A stretch of 32,951 nt of DNA. It comes from a virus. The stretch lies in the IMG/VR virus record IMGVR_UViG_3300021957_000159, positions 1 to 32,951 of that record; one strand, written 5' to 3'. The position numbers were made by a program, and so were the translations under genes. Shown here one piece after another: positions 16,368 to 23,980 of this stretch. The notes below the pieces were generated by a model. The model saw only the letters and a list, made by a program, of their open reading frames with translations. It made no database searches and was not told the origin of the DNA. How positions within the stretch are numbered: the stretch's first letter is position 1; the number at the start of each line of letters is the position of its first letter.

Positions 16368-19300
16368 TTACGATCCTGATAACTCACCAGTGTTGAATAT
16401 TCTGACCGGAACATAGATGAACTCAGCGGCTTTCACGGGCTCTACTGCTATGTCAATCCAAAGTTCATTACGATCAATTCTTGCTGGAGTGTTGTTAGAA
16501 TCATCACAAACTACTGAGTAGTCATATAATCCTCGTTTTGAAACTAGATCCTGGAACAATGTTTCTACTACTGCTTTAATAGACTTTCTTGTTTGAGGGT
16601 CATTAGGTTCAAAGACAAATGGTCTCGCGGCTAATATTAATTGTCTACGTATGTAAGCAACTAATCTTGCTACGTTCACTCTATCTAACGCAGATGATGA
16701 ATTGTATGAAGTTTTGTTACCATAGTTCAATAATCCGTTACCTGTGAAGAATACCATTGGGTTAATAAAGTTAGTGTATAACACATCTCTAATACCAATA
16801 CGTGTTCTGATTGAGTTGAATTCGCCTTCTGCATCAATGTAACCAATGCTTGTAGCATTATCGATTATACCACGTCTAGTACCTGCTGGTGCTAACCAAG
16901 GATAAGCAATATTGTCATTACGCAACATAGTTCTTGTCATCATGTGTGATGATGGGACAGCAACTAAGTTACCTGATAGATCACTAGTGATACCTGATGG
17001 ATAGAATAGACCCATGTAAGTATTTCTAGTTACAAGTCCATCTTCACCTGTTGTTACTGCACCTGCCGCGTTAGTAGCCCAGTCCTGAATTTCAGTTGCA
17101 TCATCTTTCAGTCTCATTGGTGTATCACCAACGATGTAAGAAGTTTCACCTCTATCAGAGTTCAATGCTACCATGTTAGGCTGTAGTTCAGGATAACCTG
17201 GAGTTGCTTGTAAGTTGAAGAAGTTATCTTCATCTCTAATTGCAACGTTAGTGTCAACCGCTGAACGTAATGCTTTAGTTACCATTGCTCTTTGTGCTTT
17301 ACGACCTGCAAACATTGCTCCGTTTGACTGATCTCCTGAAGCAGATACCCACGCATCTTTCTGTGTTGGTAAAGAAGCAGACGGGAATCTATCACTGTTG
17401 AAGTAGTTTATACGATACTGTTTAACATTGTATGAAGAACGTCTTGTATTCCAAATCAACATACCTTGTGGGTAATTTGCTGATAAAGGAGCATCTACAT
17501 CTAAGTAATCACTTGCTAATAATGACTTGATTGTTGGAATCGGGTCATTTGCTGGGTTAGTTGTGCCGTTAGTTGCCCAACGTGCATCTTTAAATAAGAT
17601 ACCTTGTGGTGAAGTTTGATCTGTGTTGTCGATTAAGACCCACTTATCAGTAGCACTTCCGCCACCTACTGCTGGAACTGACTGCCATCTGTATAGTAAT
17701 GGATAGTTCTCTAAGTCTGAAGTATCTAACCAAAGATCACCGTATTCTAATGCTGTACCATCACTTTGAATTGTTGGCTCACTAGCAGACACTAAAGGTC
17801 CTGCTGGATCAGTTGCATTTACGACTGACGGGCTAGGTAATCCGTTAGAATCATAACCTTGTGATTTATAACCTTTCCAACCACCGTCATAGTTGATCAT
17901 AATGTCTACTTGATCAGTTGAAGAATAGTACCAGTTAGTAAAGTTAGTTGGTATTGCTGTCGGTGCACCTTCATTTGCTGTCAATGAATCTGCGCCTGTT
18001 GTTGTTAATGAGAACTCTCTCCAGTTTGATAACTGAGTAGTGAATGCATTAGCACCTTGTCCACCTGCTAATGTGTAAGATGTAACAACACCTACTGTCA
18101 CACTAGTAACAACTACTGTTAAGTCATTTGCTGGTGAAGCACCACCTAAATCTGTACCTAAGAAAGTAACTACGTCACCTACTGCATGTCCACTACCACC
18201 GTTTACTACTGCATCAGGGTCAAAGTCATAATAACCATAGTCATTAGTTACTGAAATTTGTAACGCAGTACCTGATCCTGTTGTTGAAGATTGAGTTGGC
18301 TGAAGATTAGAACTAGTATTGAATGGTCCGTTCTTACAACCTACTGTTGATGTTGTAAATCCTGCTTCTGAGAATAAACCAGAAGAAACACCTGTTGTAT
18401 TACTGTAGTCATTTAATACGATAACTCCACCTGATGTGTGTTGTAATTGTATTGAACCATCATCGTTAACACTTGCTTGAGTGTAAGGAATGTTGGATGC
18501 TGACCAAGCAGTCACAAAGTCAGATGCATCTGTCGCATCTGCTAAGTTAAGAACATATGATGAACTTAATGTTTGTGATCCTGGTGTTGAGATTTGAACG
18601 AATGCTACATATGGGCCTGAAGTAAAGTCTGGTGCAGTATTTGTACCATTGACTACTGTTGCGCCTGTTGCTACTCTATAGTAGTAATAGACTGGAGCCG
18701 CATCATATTCACCATTGTATGAATACTGTGCATACACAGTACCAGCTGGGATTGCTTGTCCACCTGTTGAATCTGCTGAATAGATTTGTGCCCAATCAGA
18801 AGTTGCAAAAGTTGGTGTTTTAGCAGTATAAGATGCTGATGTTGAATCATATTCAGAAACTACTGGCTGTAAGCCTGTTCCGTCAACCTTAACCCATACA
18901 GAGCCAGTCGGTGCTGGTTGATTCTGACCTTGTTGCCATAATGGCTGTTGAGCAGATGTTCCGTAAAATGTTCTTGGTTGAAATCCTGTAGTTTGTGTTC
19001 CTGTGAAACCTAAGTCTGTGAAGATTGTACCTGTACCATTATTCAATCTAATAAAGAATGGTGTTTCAGGTGATCCTTGATCTCCGCCTGTTTGATTTGA
19101 ATAAATTTCTAATTTGTTATCAACTACACCTGCTGAGATATAATCCCAACCTAATGCGTTAATGTCTGCCGCTAACTGACCGATAGTGTTATTCGGTGCT
19201 GCCGATACTGTTAAAGTAACTAGGTTAGTACTATTGACAATTAAGTCTATAGTGTCACCTTGTGTTAACGTAGGATTAGATGTAGGTGCTGTAATAGTTG

Positions 19301-19976
19301 GCCATGATTTCATCCAATCTACAGTTTCTAGACCAACCCATTGGTTAGAACGATTCTTGTACCAGTATGTTGGTGCCTGAGAATTGTTAGGATCTCTGTA
19401 ATTAGGTATTGCAACTACTGCATAGTCACCGATGCTTCCTACTGATTGTAGAGGAGTACCGATTGATACTAATGTAGAATCAGAGATAACGATTGGCGCT
19501 TGAGTTGTGAATGCACCTGTTGTTCTATTAAACTCATTGATTCCCCATGTAGAAGAAGTTGTGTTTAACCAGAAAGAACCGTTTGTTGGTGCTCCAGTTG
19601 GACGACCTGTTGATCCTACTAAACTTGCTAAGTCAACGTCTGCTCTTAATACAAATACTTGATTTGAGATACCAAGTGCTGAATAAGCCGCTAATAATCC
19701 ATATTCGTTTAATTCATAGCCTTGTAACGGAGTACCGTTTGATGCTGTATAAAAGAATGGGTTACCGTATAAAGTAACAAGATCACGTTGAGATGTGACT
19801 CTGTATAATTTACCTGCATTTGCAGAAGTCGTTGCCGCCGCTGTTGCAGTTGATGTTGGGTCCGCTTTGTCTTGTGCTGTTGCTAACAAGAAGAAGGGGA
19901 TTGATGCTGTTGCGCCTGGTAAGTATTGGCTTTCGTCAATAATGCTTACTTCTACGCCTGGTGATGTTAGTGCCAT
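16368..19976 (-). CDS. gp18: Tail sheath protein (T4 gp18-like), greatly enlarged
   Basis: 1202 residues against 659 in T4. The N terminus (MALTSPGVEVSIIDESQYL) and the last 380 residues (KAQRAMVTKALRSAVDTN, PWLAPAGTRRGIIDNATS, NPMVFFTGNGLLNYGNKT, EPVKAAEFIYVPVRIFN) are the conserved sheath core, including the subunit-joining arms. Between them are about 700 residues of inserted beta domains: three W-L/V-type modules (GSFWLNTTS, GSVWVKVDG, GDLWLDTSD) and two hook-like modules (TIGQLAADINALGWDYIS near residue 270). These would project from the sheath surface. AAGGA lies eight bases before ATG 19976; a late promoter is 58 bases upstream. The core assignment is sure; the role of the insertions is open. 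Confidence 0.95.
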   Translation of the reverse strand: MALTSPGVEVSIIDESQYLPGATASIPFFLLATAQDKADPTSTATAAATTSANAGKLYRVTSQRDLVTLYGNPFFYTASNGTPLQGYELNEYGLLAAYSALGISNQVFVLRADVDLASLVGSTGRPTGAPTNGSFWLNTTSSTWGINEFNRTTGAFTTQAPIVISDSTLVSIGTPLQSVGSIGDYAVVAIPNYRDPNNSQAPTYWYKNRSNQWVGLETVDWMKSWPTITAPTSNPTLTQGDTIDLIVNSTNLVTLTVSAAPNNTIGQLAADINALGWDYISAGVVDNKLEIYSNQTGGDQGSPETPFFIRLNNGTGTIFTDLGFTGTQTTGFQPRTFYGTSAQQPLWQQGQNQPAPTGSVWVKVDGTGLQPVVSEYDSTSASYTAKTPTFATSDWAQIYSADSTGGQAIPAGTVYAQYSYNGEYDAAPVYYYYRVATGATVVNGTNTAPDFTSGPYVAFVQISTPGSQTLSSSYVLNLADATDASDFVTAWSASNIPYTQASVNDDGSIQLQHTSGGVIVLNDYSNTTGVSSGLFSEAGFTTSTVGCKNGPFNTSSNLQPTQSSTTGSGTALQISVTNDYGYYDFDPDAVVNGGSGHAVGDVVTFLGTDLGGASPANDLTVVVTSVTVGVVTSYTLAGGQGANAFTTQLSNWREFSLTTTGADSLTANEGAPTAIPTNFTNWYYSSTDQVDIMINYDGGWKGYKSQGYDSNGLPSPSVVNATDPAGPLVSASEPTIQSDGTALEYGDLWLDTSDLENYPLLYRWQSVPAVGGGSATDKWVLIDNTDQTSPQGILFKDARWATNGTTNPANDPIPTIKSLLASDYLDVDAPLSANYPQGMLIWNTRRSSYNVKQYRINYFNSDRFPSASLPTQKDAWVSASGDQSNGAMFAGRKAQRAMVTKALRSAVDTNVAIRDEDNFFNLQATPGYPELQPNMVALNSDRGETSYIVGDTPMRLKDDATEIQDWATNAAGAVTTGEDGLVTRNTYMGLFYPSGITSDLSGNLVAVPSSHMMTRTMLRNDNIAYPWLAPAGTRRGIIDNATSIGYIDAEGEFNSIRTRIGIRDVLYTNFINPMVFFTGNGLLNYGNKTSYNSSSALDRVNVARLVAYIRRQLILAARPFVFEPNDPQTRKSIKAVVETLFQDLVSKRGLYDYSVVCDDSNNTPARIDRNELWIDIAVEPVKAAEFIYVPVRIFNTGELSGS

Positions 19977-20002
19977 AATAATATTCCTTTTGTATGATTT
20001 TG

Positions 20003-20015
20003 AGGGTTACACCCT
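20003..20015 (-). other. Small hairpin in the gp18 leader
   Basis: AGGGT-TAC-ACCCT, a five-base stem with a three-base loop, in the 58-base region between the late promoter and the sheath start. It lies about 13 bases upstream of the Shine-Dalgarno and could shield the 5' end. Confidence 0.4.
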
Positions 20016-20034
20016 GATTGTTTTTTCATAGTAT

Positions 20035-20042
20035 TATTTATC
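20035..20042 (-). promoter_or_regulatory. T4-like late promoter (GATAAATA) for gp18
   Basis: Minus strand, 58 bases before ATG 19976, the second longest spacing in the window after that of 28689-30050. It is arranged back to back with the plus-strand late promoter at 20089-20096. Confidence 0.7.
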
Positions 20043-20069
20043 ATGTATTACAAAAAATGCTGGATTAAG

Positions 20070-20085
20070 ATACCTTCGAAGGTAT
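20070..20085 (+). other. Perfect 16-base palindrome beside a late promoter
   Basis: ATACCTTCGAAGGTAT reads the same on both strands. On the plus strand it can fold as AUACC/GGUAU and is followed by TTTTTAT, the shape of a short intrinsic terminator; three bases later the late promoter of the zinc-finger gene begins. It could instead be a protein-binding site. Confidence 0.5.
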
Positions 20086-20088
20086 TTT

Positions 20089-20096
20089 TATAAATA
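20089..20096 (+). promoter_or_regulatory. T4-like late promoter (TATAAATA), five bases before ATG
   Basis: An exact match to the T4 consensus TATAAATA. The spacer TAGTT leads straight to ATG 20102 with no Shine-Dalgarno. Confidence 0.75.
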
Positions 20097-20101
20097 TAGT
20101 T

Positions 20102-20452
20102 ATGAGTTTACCTAGACCAATTTGTAAAATTTGCAACAGAAAAGTGTGTGCCGTGAACTATATTAAGAATGGCAAACGACATTATAGAAGTATGTGCAAT
20201 CAATGCGGCAAGACAAACAAGACAAGAAAGCCTATATATCTATGGCAACGAGCAGGATATGAAAAAGATAAGGTATGTTTTTTGTGTGGATTTAAAAGTT
20301 TATATCCTACACAAATGGTTGTGTATCATATAGATGGACGACCTCAAAACGTAGACTTTCAAAATCTAAGAACGATTTGTCTGAATTGTATTGAGGTCGT
20401 AAAGAAAAAAGAAATTGTTTGGGTTAGGGGCGATTTAACCGTCGACTACTAA
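20102..20452 (+). CDS. Cys-rich zinc-binding protein with a degenerate HNH motif
   Basis: 116 residues. Pairs of cysteines at C8/C11, C32/C35, C59/C62 and C93/C96 can build two zinc sites. YHIDG (H76) followed by N88-L and ICLNC resembles the second half of an HNH nuclease, but the usual double histidine is a single one and the last histidine is missing, so nuclease activity is doubtful. From memory, a similar small protein occurs near the sheath gene in marine T4-like phages. It is the only plus-strand gene between 1 and 23980 and its last 29 bases overlap the end of the dNMP kinase gene, tail to tail. A DNA-binding or regulatory role is possible. Confidence 0.75.
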   Translation: MSLPRPICKICNRKVCAVNYIKNGKRHYRSMCNQCGKTNKTRKPIYLWQRAGYEKDKVCFLCGFKSLYPTQMVVYHIDGRPQNVDFQNLRTICLNCIEVVKKKEIVWVRGDLTVDY

Positions 20453-21062
20453 CAATGATTTCCATATGCTTATGCAATTCATCGATTGTATTATTATTGT
20501 CTACAATAAAATCATACTCTAATCCAACACTACTGTATTCACTTGCATGAACACCGCAATCTACTAAATTTGCTATTGCTTGTGGATTCTTAGTTCTATT
20601 ATAATCCATTGCATGTTCTATCCATTTAGGATCATCACCTCTGCAAACTCTTAAAGTTGTACCACCTGCATTTTTAATTGCATCAACTTCATTTTCAAAT
20701 CTACAATCAGTAATAACCACATCATCTTGTATCTTACGCAATTGATTTTCAACTGCTGATACCCAGATATCATTATGAAATGAACGTCTACCTACTTCAG
20801 TTCCCCAATACTGTAAGACCCAACGAGGAGTTAGATGAGGCATGTTCAATCGTTTTGCCCACCACTCGTCAACTTCTTCTCGCCACTCTCTACTAGATTG
20901 AGTTGTACCTTCTAGCATTTCTCTGTCCCAGCCAAAGATAGCAGATACACAGTCCTTTAAAGGACCCGCATAACTTAGTTTCCTAAAGCCGTGAAATCGA
21001 ATTAAATAATCAGCCGCAGTATCTTTACCGCTGCCTATAAGCCCTGTAATGCCTATAATCAT
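20424..21062 (-). CDS. gp1: Deoxynucleoside monophosphate kinase (T4 gp1-like)
   Basis: 213 residues from ATG 21062; T4 gp1 has 241. It phosphorylates dNMPs to dNDPs for phage DNA synthesis. The N terminus is MIIGITGLIGSGKDTAADYL, a strand and P-loop (G7-x4-G12-K13). Then comes FRKLSYAGPLKDCVSAIFG, the substrate-binding region, and VVITDCRFENEVDAI, a strand with the Walker-B-like aspartate, as in the family. I reject the longer frame from 21173: its extra 37 residues lie over the promoter, and GAGGA stands nine bases before 21062. A sigma-70 promoter directly upstream indicates early expression, separate from the late gp13 before it. The 3' end overlaps the zinc-finger gene. Confidence 0.9.
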   Translation of the reverse strand: MIIGITGLIGSGKDTAADYLIRFHGFRKLSYAGPLKDCVSAIFGWDREMLEGTTQSSREWREEVDEWWAKRLNMPHLTPRWVLQYWGTEVGRRSFHNDIWVSAVENQLRKIQDDVVITDCRFENEVDAIKNAGGTTLRVCRGDDPKWIEHAMDYNRTKNPQAIANLVDCGVHASEYSSVGLEYDFIVDNNNTIDELHKHMEIIVSSRRLNRP

Positions 21063-21092
21063 ATGGAATAGTCCTCTAGTCAAGTAGTCACT

Positions 21093-21121
21093 AGTATAAA
21101 CTATATGAGAAAGAATGTCAA
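21093..21121 (-). promoter_or_regulatory. Sigma-70 (early) promoter for dNMP kinase
   Basis: TTGACA (21116-21121) and TATACT (21093-21098) separated by 17 bases on the minus strand. The start point would be near 21086, giving a leader of about 24 bases with a Shine-Dalgarno. It lies in the gap after gp13. Confidence 0.85.
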
Positions 21122-21135
21122 GTGTTTTTGGGTAA

Positions 21136-21921
21136 TTAGCCCTGAATCCATGTAAGAGGTTGTGAGTAGTCAACGTAGTCTCTTAAGTCTTTGAGACATG
21201 CTTCTTGTGCCGCGGCTCCTTCTGCTTTCATAGCCGCACCATTAAGAGCAGTACCACCAGACCGACCAGCAATAGTTGAGAATTTCTCACGTGCTTGACC
21301 AAGAGTGATCATACATGTTGCTAATGTATAATTTTCTATCCAAGGAGCAATGCCCGGATCTTGTAAGAGAGTTGTTTCTGGACGTAAAATGTCAGCCCAA
21401 ATAAGAATCTGTTCACCTGATCCTTTGAAGTCTCTTACAAATCTAATTGTTTTAGTTACTGGATCAAATGTGTAGATAACAAAACCACCAAACATTCTAG
21501 CGGCTAGTTCTACGTACCCTGCATAGAAGTCATATGTTGCTAGACCACCTGCATAGTTATAGTTTAACAAGTAAGTGTTTAAGATAGCAGATGAGAATGG
21601 ATCAAATGATGATGCACCTGGGCCTGTTTCAAGTCCGATTGTGCGTCTGAAACATTGTCTGACATTAATGAACTCTGTTGGTAGTGTATAAGTATCTGTG
21701 TTCCTTTCTACCGTTAATAAAGTATAAGTTTCTTGTACTGAATTTTCTGCACGTTGTCTATATACTTTGATTGCGAGGTTATATGCGGCTTCGTAATGTT
21801 CTGGATCTAATTCCAAATCAATGATTCCGTCACCTAGCCTATAACGGACCTGATCGAACAAATTCTCTTTAAGTTGCTCGAGGTTCTCGTTATTTGGGAC
21901 TGCTAGTTCTTCTGATGCCAT
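21136..21921 (-). CDS. gp13: Neck protein (T4 gp13-like)
   Basis: 261 residues (T4 gp13 has 309). Recognisable order: a helical start (LFDQVRYRLGDGIIDLELDP then YNLAIKVYRQRAENSV), a TYTLPTEFINVRQCFRRTIG strand pair, GGLATYDFY then MFGGFVIYTFDPVTKTIRF, ILIWADILRPETTLLQDP and TLNGAAMKAEG near the end. In T4 gp13 and gp14 form the neck that closes the head and joins the tail. Late promoter at 21944-21951 and AGGAA before ATG 21921. Its partners gp14 and gp15 are on the other strand 2 kb away, an unusual arrangement. The choice of gp13 over other neck proteins is from memory of marine homologues. Confidence 0.82.
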   Translation of the reverse strand: MASEELAVPNNENLEQLKENLFDQVRYRLGDGIIDLELDPEHYEAAYNLAIKVYRQRAENSVQETYTLLTVERNTDTYTLPTEFINVRQCFRRTIGLETGPGASSFDPFSSAILNTYLLNYNYAGGLATYDFYAGYVELAARMFGGFVIYTFDPVTKTIRFVRDFKGSGEQILIWADILRPETTLLQDPGIAPWIENYTLATCMITLGQAREKFSTIAGRSGGTALNGAAMKAEGAAAQEACLKDLRDYVDYSQPLTWIQG

Positions 21922-21943
21922 ACTAATAAATTCCTGTTTCTAG

Positions 21944-21951
21944 TATTTATC
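21944..21951 (-). promoter_or_regulatory. T4-like late promoter (GATAAATA) for gp13
   Basis: Minus strand, 22 bases before ATG 21921, in the 33-base gap after the SGNH-like gene. It switches the unit from the early genes upstream to late gp13. Confidence 0.75.
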
Positions 21952-21954
21952 AGA

Positions 21955-22713
21955 CTAAATGTTTTTCTGTTTTATATAATTGGCTAAATCTTGTGCCCTA
22001 GACATATGTGCATCTGCACCATGATGTCCGTACTTAGCATTTGGATTAATCATTCCTGCTTGTTTGTACTTTTCGTAAAATCCATGATCATTGTTTCTAT
22101 ACATGTAATATCTTTTTGCATCTATCTTTGCTAGATAAGGTTTTAACCATTTCATATTTCTATCGTTAAAAGCAATACCAGAATTAGTCATTAAATATCT
22201 GATATTTTCTGCTTTAAAAAAGTATTGCAATGATAAGGCATCTTTAGCAGTCATGCATTCAGTATAAATCTCTGAATACACTAAAAATCTTTGTGCTGTT
22301 AAGAACTGTTCTTTTTCTTGTGGTGCAACATGATGTGGATCAGTCATTGCATTTACTTGCACTGAATCTAAAAATGTTGGATCAGCCCAATCAGCACATG
22401 TATCTTGGTTAATTCCTACTTTGTGTGGTACGGGTGCTTCTATTCTACAACTTTCTGCCCAGTTAACTAAAACAAAAAGGTTGTTGTTTTTGTTAGACAC
22501 TAAATCTTGGTTAAGTGTAAACCAATTTAGTACACTACGATGTATTGCGCCGTTAGACGAACCATTTCTCGCAATGTTAATCGGTTTGTGATCTATTAGT
22601 TTTGCTAATTGATTGCCAAAACTTGCTTTTCTATTTTCTGGACTTGATAGGTTACCATCAATCTCCGACCCTGCGGCGTGAGAACACCCCGCAATCAACA
22701 TATAATTTGCCAT
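21955..22713 (-). CDS. SGNH/GDSL-like hydrolase-fold protein
   Basis: 252 residues. GCSHAAGSE (S11) at the N terminus matches the nucleophile block of SGNH hydrolases, NIARNGSSNGAIHRSV contains the asparagine block, and HHGADAHMSRAQDL near the C terminus supplies D234 and H236 in the position of the catalytic pair, though spaced D-x-H rather than D-x-x-H. A long insert with many aromatic residues lies between. Such proteins are frequent in marine T4-like phages; substrates are unknown, perhaps an ester or glycan of the host or of the virion. It starts three bases after the 380-residue gene and so should be early. No signal peptide. Fold assignment fairly sure, activity inferred. Confidence 0.7.
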   Translation of the reverse strand: MANYMLIAGCSHAAGSEIDGNLSSPENRKASFGNQLAKLIDHKPINIARNGSSNGAIHRSVLNWFTLNQDLVSNKNNNLFVLVNWAESCRIEAPVPHKVGINQDTCADWADPTFLDSVQVNAMTDPHHVAPQEKEQFLTAQRFLVYSEIYTECMTAKDALSLQYFFKAENIRYLMTNSGIAFNDRNMKWLKPYLAKIDAKRYYMYRNNDHGFYEKYKQAGMINPNAKYGHHGADAHMSRAQDLANYIKQKNI

Positions 22714-22716
22714 GTA

Positions 22717-23859
22717 TTAAAATGCCTTAAGAATAATCATTTGATCGTTGAAACGACCTTTTGGTTGAACACCTACTGCTTTGATGTCATCAAAGAATTT
22801 GCGTGCCGCGGGCTTACTGCCCATAATTTCTTTTATTTGTTCTTTGGGTTTACGTAATGTTTTAATTGCACTCTTAGACTTGTCAAATCCATACAATGTA
22901 TTACCCTTAACAAACATTTCCCCACTCATATCATCTGCAATATAGTGATGAAGTTTTCTTTTAGCAGTATCATAGCACCATGCTTCTTTAGATAGGTGTA
23001 ATTCTGCTGGTCTAATGCTTTCTAATTTAAGTTTAGTTGTATCACACTCAAAAGCCTTTTGATACTTCAACTTCTGTGTTGCTTTCTCAGGAGTGATAGG
23101 CTTAGTCTTACGTCTTGCTCTATTTTTAATCTTAAGAGCCTGATATGAATTTAACACACCGATCATTGTATCATATCCAGCAATAATACCTTTGATTTTT
23201 CTTTTAGAAAAATGACTGTATGCTTCAACTAACTGTTCGTCTTTACCTTCAATAACTTCTTTAAATTCTTTTTGTTCTTTTGTGTAAAACTCAACTAGTT
23301 GAGGGATATGATTGGGTAAAGGATTGTATGAATTGAGAATACGCATGATGTTAGTATTAAATTTAGCATCAATTTTTATTTCATCTTCAAAGAACTGATC
23401 CATAACACCATCAATCTCTCCACCTGCTTCTAATAATTTACCTAGCATGATATCTTGTATAGAAGGACGATTGGGTTTGTCTTTTGCTTTTTCTTCTTTG
23501 ACTTGAGCAATCTTCTCGCCCTTTTCTAGCCATTCTTCTTTGAGTTTTGCAATATGATCAATATGAGGTTGAGGCATATAACCCACTTTATCCAAGAACC
23601 AAACTGAAGTAGATGTTCCATTAAAGTTCCAATCAGGGTTTCTTAAAATAATTTCTATTTCTTCATCAGTGTAACCCGCTTCTTTTTTGATCCACGTTTT
23701 GCAACGCATCAATCTTTTCTTGTCCCCAATCTCAGTTCGGATAAAGTACTGAGCATCTTGGAATGCCTTTTCCTGTCCTGGCCCGTCAGTGATACCTTTG
23801 TACTGTTCCCATTTAGGTTCAGGTGTGAGATAAACTGTTTTTACTTTCCGTCTAGCCAT
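22717..23859 (-). CDS. Unknown early protein, 380 residues
   Basis: A basic, largely helical protein starting MARRKVKTVYLTPEPKWEQY. Residues 1-120 are rich in lysine and tryptophan (WNFNGTSTSVWFLDKVGYMP); a charged coiled-coil region follows near 105-135; the last 130 residues form a separate beta-containing domain (CDTTKLKLESIRPAELHLS, CYDTAKRKLHHYIADDMSG, FDDIKAVGVQPKGRFNDQ). I do not recognise the family and see no enzyme motif; the positive charge suits nucleic acid binding. It is preceded by a near-consensus sigma-70 promoter and AGGGG before ATG 23859, so it is expected early after infection, in front of the SGNH-like gene. Confidence 0.75.
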   Translation of the reverse strand: MARRKVKTVYLTPEPKWEQYKGITDGPGQEKAFQDAQYFIRTEIGDKKRLMRCKTWIKKEAGYTDEEIEIILRNPDWNFNGTSTSVWFLDKVGYMPQPHIDHIAKLKEEWLEKGEKIAQVKEEKAKDKPNRPSIQDIMLGKLLEAGGEIDGVMDQFFEDEIKIDAKFNTNIMRILNSYNPLPNHIPQLVEFYTKEQKEFKEVIEGKDEQLVEAYSHFSKRKIKGIIAGYDTMIGVLNSYQALKIKNRARRKTKPITPEKATQKLKYQKAFECDTTKLKLESIRPAELHLSKEAWCYDTAKRKLHHYIADDMSGEMFVKGNTLYGFDKSKSAIKTLRKPKEQIKEIMGSKPAARKFFDDIKAVGVQPKGRFNDQMIILKAF

Positions 23860-23900
23860 TTGACCCCTTATAACTTTTATTGTTCATACTTAGTGTGAGC

Positions 23901-23929
23901 ATTATACATTAAATAATTTTTAACTTCAA
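23901..23929 (-). promoter_or_regulatory. Sigma-70 (early) promoter for the 380-residue gene
   Basis: TATAAT (23901-23906) is perfect; TTGAAG (23924-23929) matches four of six; the spacer is 17 bases. Start near 23894, leader about 35 bases. It is back to back with the late promoter of gp14. Confidence 0.8.
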
Positions 23930-23967
23930 CCTTCTATTTACCCAAATTCTCGCAGAACTTAAGATTA

Positions 23968-23975
23968 GATAAATA
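23968..23975 (+). promoter_or_regulatory. T4-like late promoter (GATAAATA), five bases before gp14 ATG
   Basis: GATAAATA followed by TATAT and ATG 23981. No Shine-Dalgarno lies between. It drives gp14-gp15. Confidence 0.75.
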
Positions 23976-23980
23976 TATAT

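Noticed and set aside
20422-20440. GGTTA/TAACC hairpin at the end of dNMP kinase as a terminator
   Set aside because: Five-base stem with a nine-base loop spanning the stop codon, and the T-rich stretch is some distance away; too weak.
21063-21173. Upstream start for dNMP kinase
   Set aside because: The extra 37 residues cover the sigma-70 promoter; the kinase fold begins at MIIGITG.
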